Shown here piece by piece: positions 22,829 to 24,044 of a DNA stretch of 24,044 nt (positions are counted from its first letter, which is position 1; every line of letters starts with the position of its first letter). The position numbers were made by a program, and so were the translations under genes. Below the pieces are notes generated by a model. That model was not told the origin of the DNA, did no database searches, and was given only the letters and a program-made list of their open reading frames with translations. The stretch is from Lentisphaeria bacterium (lineage in GTDB: Bacteria; Verrucomicrobiota; Lentisphaeria; Victivallales; UBA1829): NCBI GenBank assembly GCA_017540385.1, contig JAFYBD010000269.1, positions 1 to 24,044 on the forward strand. The letters run 5' to 3'.

Positions 22829-24044
22829 ATGCAGGATCTGATTTTCTATGTGGCCGCAAACGAAACGCTCGGGGCGGTGCGGGATTACGCCAATATGCGG
22901 AACGAATCCGCGCCGACTCTGGTACTCGGAGTGTCGGTGTGCCTGCGAATGAGGCTCTTCACGGAGCGGGACGTGGCGACGCCGTATCCGATCTCGGCGT
23001 TCAGCGGGATCGCGGCGTGGAACTGGAGCATGGACGGCGACTACGACCGCAGCACGACGTGCAAGCTCACGGCGGACGCGGGTTCGATCACGGTCCATTC
23101 GGTCACCGACAGCATCAACGGCGAAACGATGACGTTCACGGAGTTCGTGATTCCGATCTCGACCATGAACACCGAGGAGCTGACGACGTGGCTGGGGACC
23201 GCGGAATCGAAACGCGGCCTGACCGGCGAACTGGTCGGGTACGACACGGACGGCAACGCGGTGTTCGTGCTGCAAATCGAGAATTTCACGGTCAGAAACC
23301 GCGTAGCCGGGATCGGAGAGCCGACCTCGCAGAACCAGGAACTCGTAACGCGCACCGAGGCGCAGAGCATGATCCAGTACGCGATCAGCGGCGCGACGAT
23401 CGACGTGAGCAACGTGACGTCCGCGGCCTCGGCGGGTTATGCCGTAAGCGCAGGGACGGCGACCTCGGCGGGATCTGCGACGAGCGCAGGTTATGCCGCC
23501 AGCGCAGGAGGGCTGACTTCCGCGGCCATGACCACGGTCGTGAACTCCGCCGCAGGAGCGGTTTCGTCCGTCAGCTACGCGAGTTCCGCGGGCGGGCTGA
23601 CCGCGGCCGCCATGACCACGGTTGTGAACTCTGCCGCAGGGGCGGTCACGTCGGTCGCCCAAGCGGGCGTAGCATCGAGCCTGACCGCGGCGGCCAAAGC
23701 GGACATCCTCGCCTCGGCAGGCGGTTCCGGCGGGAGCGGCGGGACAATCATCTATTCAGGCGGCACTGCCGACTATGCGTCAAGCGCCGGGAGTGCGGGA
23801 ATTGCGGACTACGCAAGTAACGCGGAAGTGGCGTCTGCTCTGACCTCGGCGGCCAAAGCGGACATCATCGCCTCGGCAGGCGGTACTGGCGGGAGCGGCG
23901 GCACAATCATCTATTCAGGCGGCACTGCCGACTATGCGTCCAGCGCGGGCGGGCTGACTTCCGCGGCGGCATCATCCGCGTGGGTGGCGTCCGCGTCCGA
24001 AGCGGGCTTTGCGTCCAGCGCGGGCGGCCTGACTTCCGCGGCCA
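22829..24044 (+). CDS. Ser/Ala/Gly-repeat fibre-like phage protein (3' end beyond window)
   Basis: At least 405 aa are visible. The N-terminal domain (about 1-195) is globular (PISAFSGIAAWNWSMDGDYDRSTTCKLTADAG, GELVGYDTDGNAVFVLQIENFTVRNRVAG) and probably attaches to the virion. From about residue 198 the sequence is low in complexity, built from units such as AxSAGxLTSAA and ADYASSAG with TMxxVVNSAAGAV inserts. This kind of repeat is typical of long phage tail or head fibres. The repeats are present at the DNA level too. It likely makes the host-contact fibre, inferred from repeat type and cassette position. It is the last gene in view and is truncated by the window edge. Confidence 0.8.
   Translation, partial: MQDLIFYVAANETLGAVRDYANMRNESAPTLVLGVSVCLRMRLFTERDVATPYPISAFSGIAAWNWSMDGDYDRSTTCKLTADAGSITVHSVTDSINGETMTFTEFVIPISTMNTEELTTWLGTAESKRGLTGELVGYDTDGNAVFVLQIENFTVRNRVAGIGEPTSQNQELVTRTEAQSMIQYAISGATIDVSNVTSAASAGYAVSAGTATSAGSATSAGYAASAGGLTSAAMTTVVNSAAGAVSSVSYASSAGGLTAAAMTTVVNSAAGAVTSVAQAGVASSLTAAAKADILASAGGSGGSGGTIIYSGGTADYASSAGSAGIADYASNAEVASALTSAAKADIIASAGGTGGSGGTIIYSGGTADYASSAGGLTSAAASSAWVASASEAGFASSAGGLTSAA
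23513..23659 (+). repeat. 84-bp-period repeat in the fibre gene
   Basis: The segment CTGACTTCCGCGGCCATG..., about 63 nt from 23513, recurs from 23597 with scattered third-base changes. It encodes LTSAAMTTVVNSAAGAVSSV and LTAAAMTTVVNSAAGAVTSV. Confidence 0.85.
23681..23949 (+). repeat. 159-bp-period repeat in the fibre gene
   Basis: About 107 nt starting at 23681 recur starting at 23840 with roughly six differences. They encode LTxAAKADIxASAGGxGGSG followed by GTIIYSGGTADYASSAG. The high nucleotide identity points to recent duplication or gene conversion within the gene. Confidence 0.88.

Larger units (their letters stand above)
15401..24044 (+). mobile_element. Phage structural cassette (prophage or domesticated), continuing past the window
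   Basis: Ten closely spaced plus-strand CDS, opposite to the host genes, begin with a Mu-like head module (terminase, protease/scaffold, decoration-like, major capsid, gp36-like). They continue with unassigned structural-type genes and a repetitive fibre-like protein. No integrase, transposase, repressor, portal or tail genes are visible. The left limit coincides with the foldback element; the right limit is outside the window. GC content is similar to the host part. Confidence 0.8.

Noticed and set aside
23400..24044. Possible CRISPR-like repeat array
   Set aside because: The repeats are in frame, vary mainly at third codon positions, and encode a continuous Ser/Ala/Gly protein. There are no unique spacers of constant size.

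Overview
The window is about 65% GC and joins two regions of opposite orientation. Bases 1-15,125 are chromosomal housekeeping genes, all read on the minus strand. Bases 15,401-24,044 are a phage structural cassette, read on the plus strand. The proteins (DnaE of the PHP/PDFDTDF type, zinc-type S14, no L30 gene, DUF362 ferredoxin) suggest a Gram-negative-type bacterium. My best guess is the Verrucomicrobiota/Lentisphaerota (Victivallis-like) lineage. That placement rests on general resemblance and no search was run.

Minus-strand housekeeping region, in transcription order from high to low coordinates. First comes a DUF362/2x[4Fe-4S] protein with its own promoter. Next is an AT-rich island carrying a sigma70-like promoter, followed by a roughly 230-nt leader. 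It drives a fused S10/spc ribosomal protein operon that begins at rplV: rplV-rpsC-rplP-rpmC-rpsQ-rplN-rplX-rplE-rpsN-rpsH-rplF-rplR-rpsE-rplO-secY. rpsS and the genes normally before it are absent, and rpmD is missing between rpsE and rplO. A rho-independent terminator follows secY. Then come a lipoprotein gene and a parvulin-type periplasmic PPIase gene, which form an envelope pair. After these are tRNA-Lys(UUU) with its own promoter and dnaE, which has a near-consensus promoter and runs off the left edge of the window.

The junction (15,126-15,400) holds a 165-bp foldback element with imperfect terminal inverted repeats, nested internal stems and a duplicated right tip. It resembles a MITE (a small non-autonomous transposon), or it could be a structured leader. 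It lies directly upstream of the first phage gene.

Phage region: a Mu-gp28-like terminase large subunit, Mu-gpI-like protease/scaffold, small decoration-like protein, Mu-gpT-like major capsid protein and gp36-like (DUF1320) connector. These are followed by tightly coupled genes I cannot assign (112, 50, 260, 188 and 338 aa) and a long Ser/Ala/Gly-repeat fibre-like protein that runs off the right edge. The cassette is closely packed, with ATGA overlaps and TGACATG junctions. No portal, head-morphogenesis protein, tail tube, sheath, tape measure, integrase or transposase gene is visible. The cassette is therefore either an unusual phage layout, the end of a larger prophage, or a domesticated capsid module.
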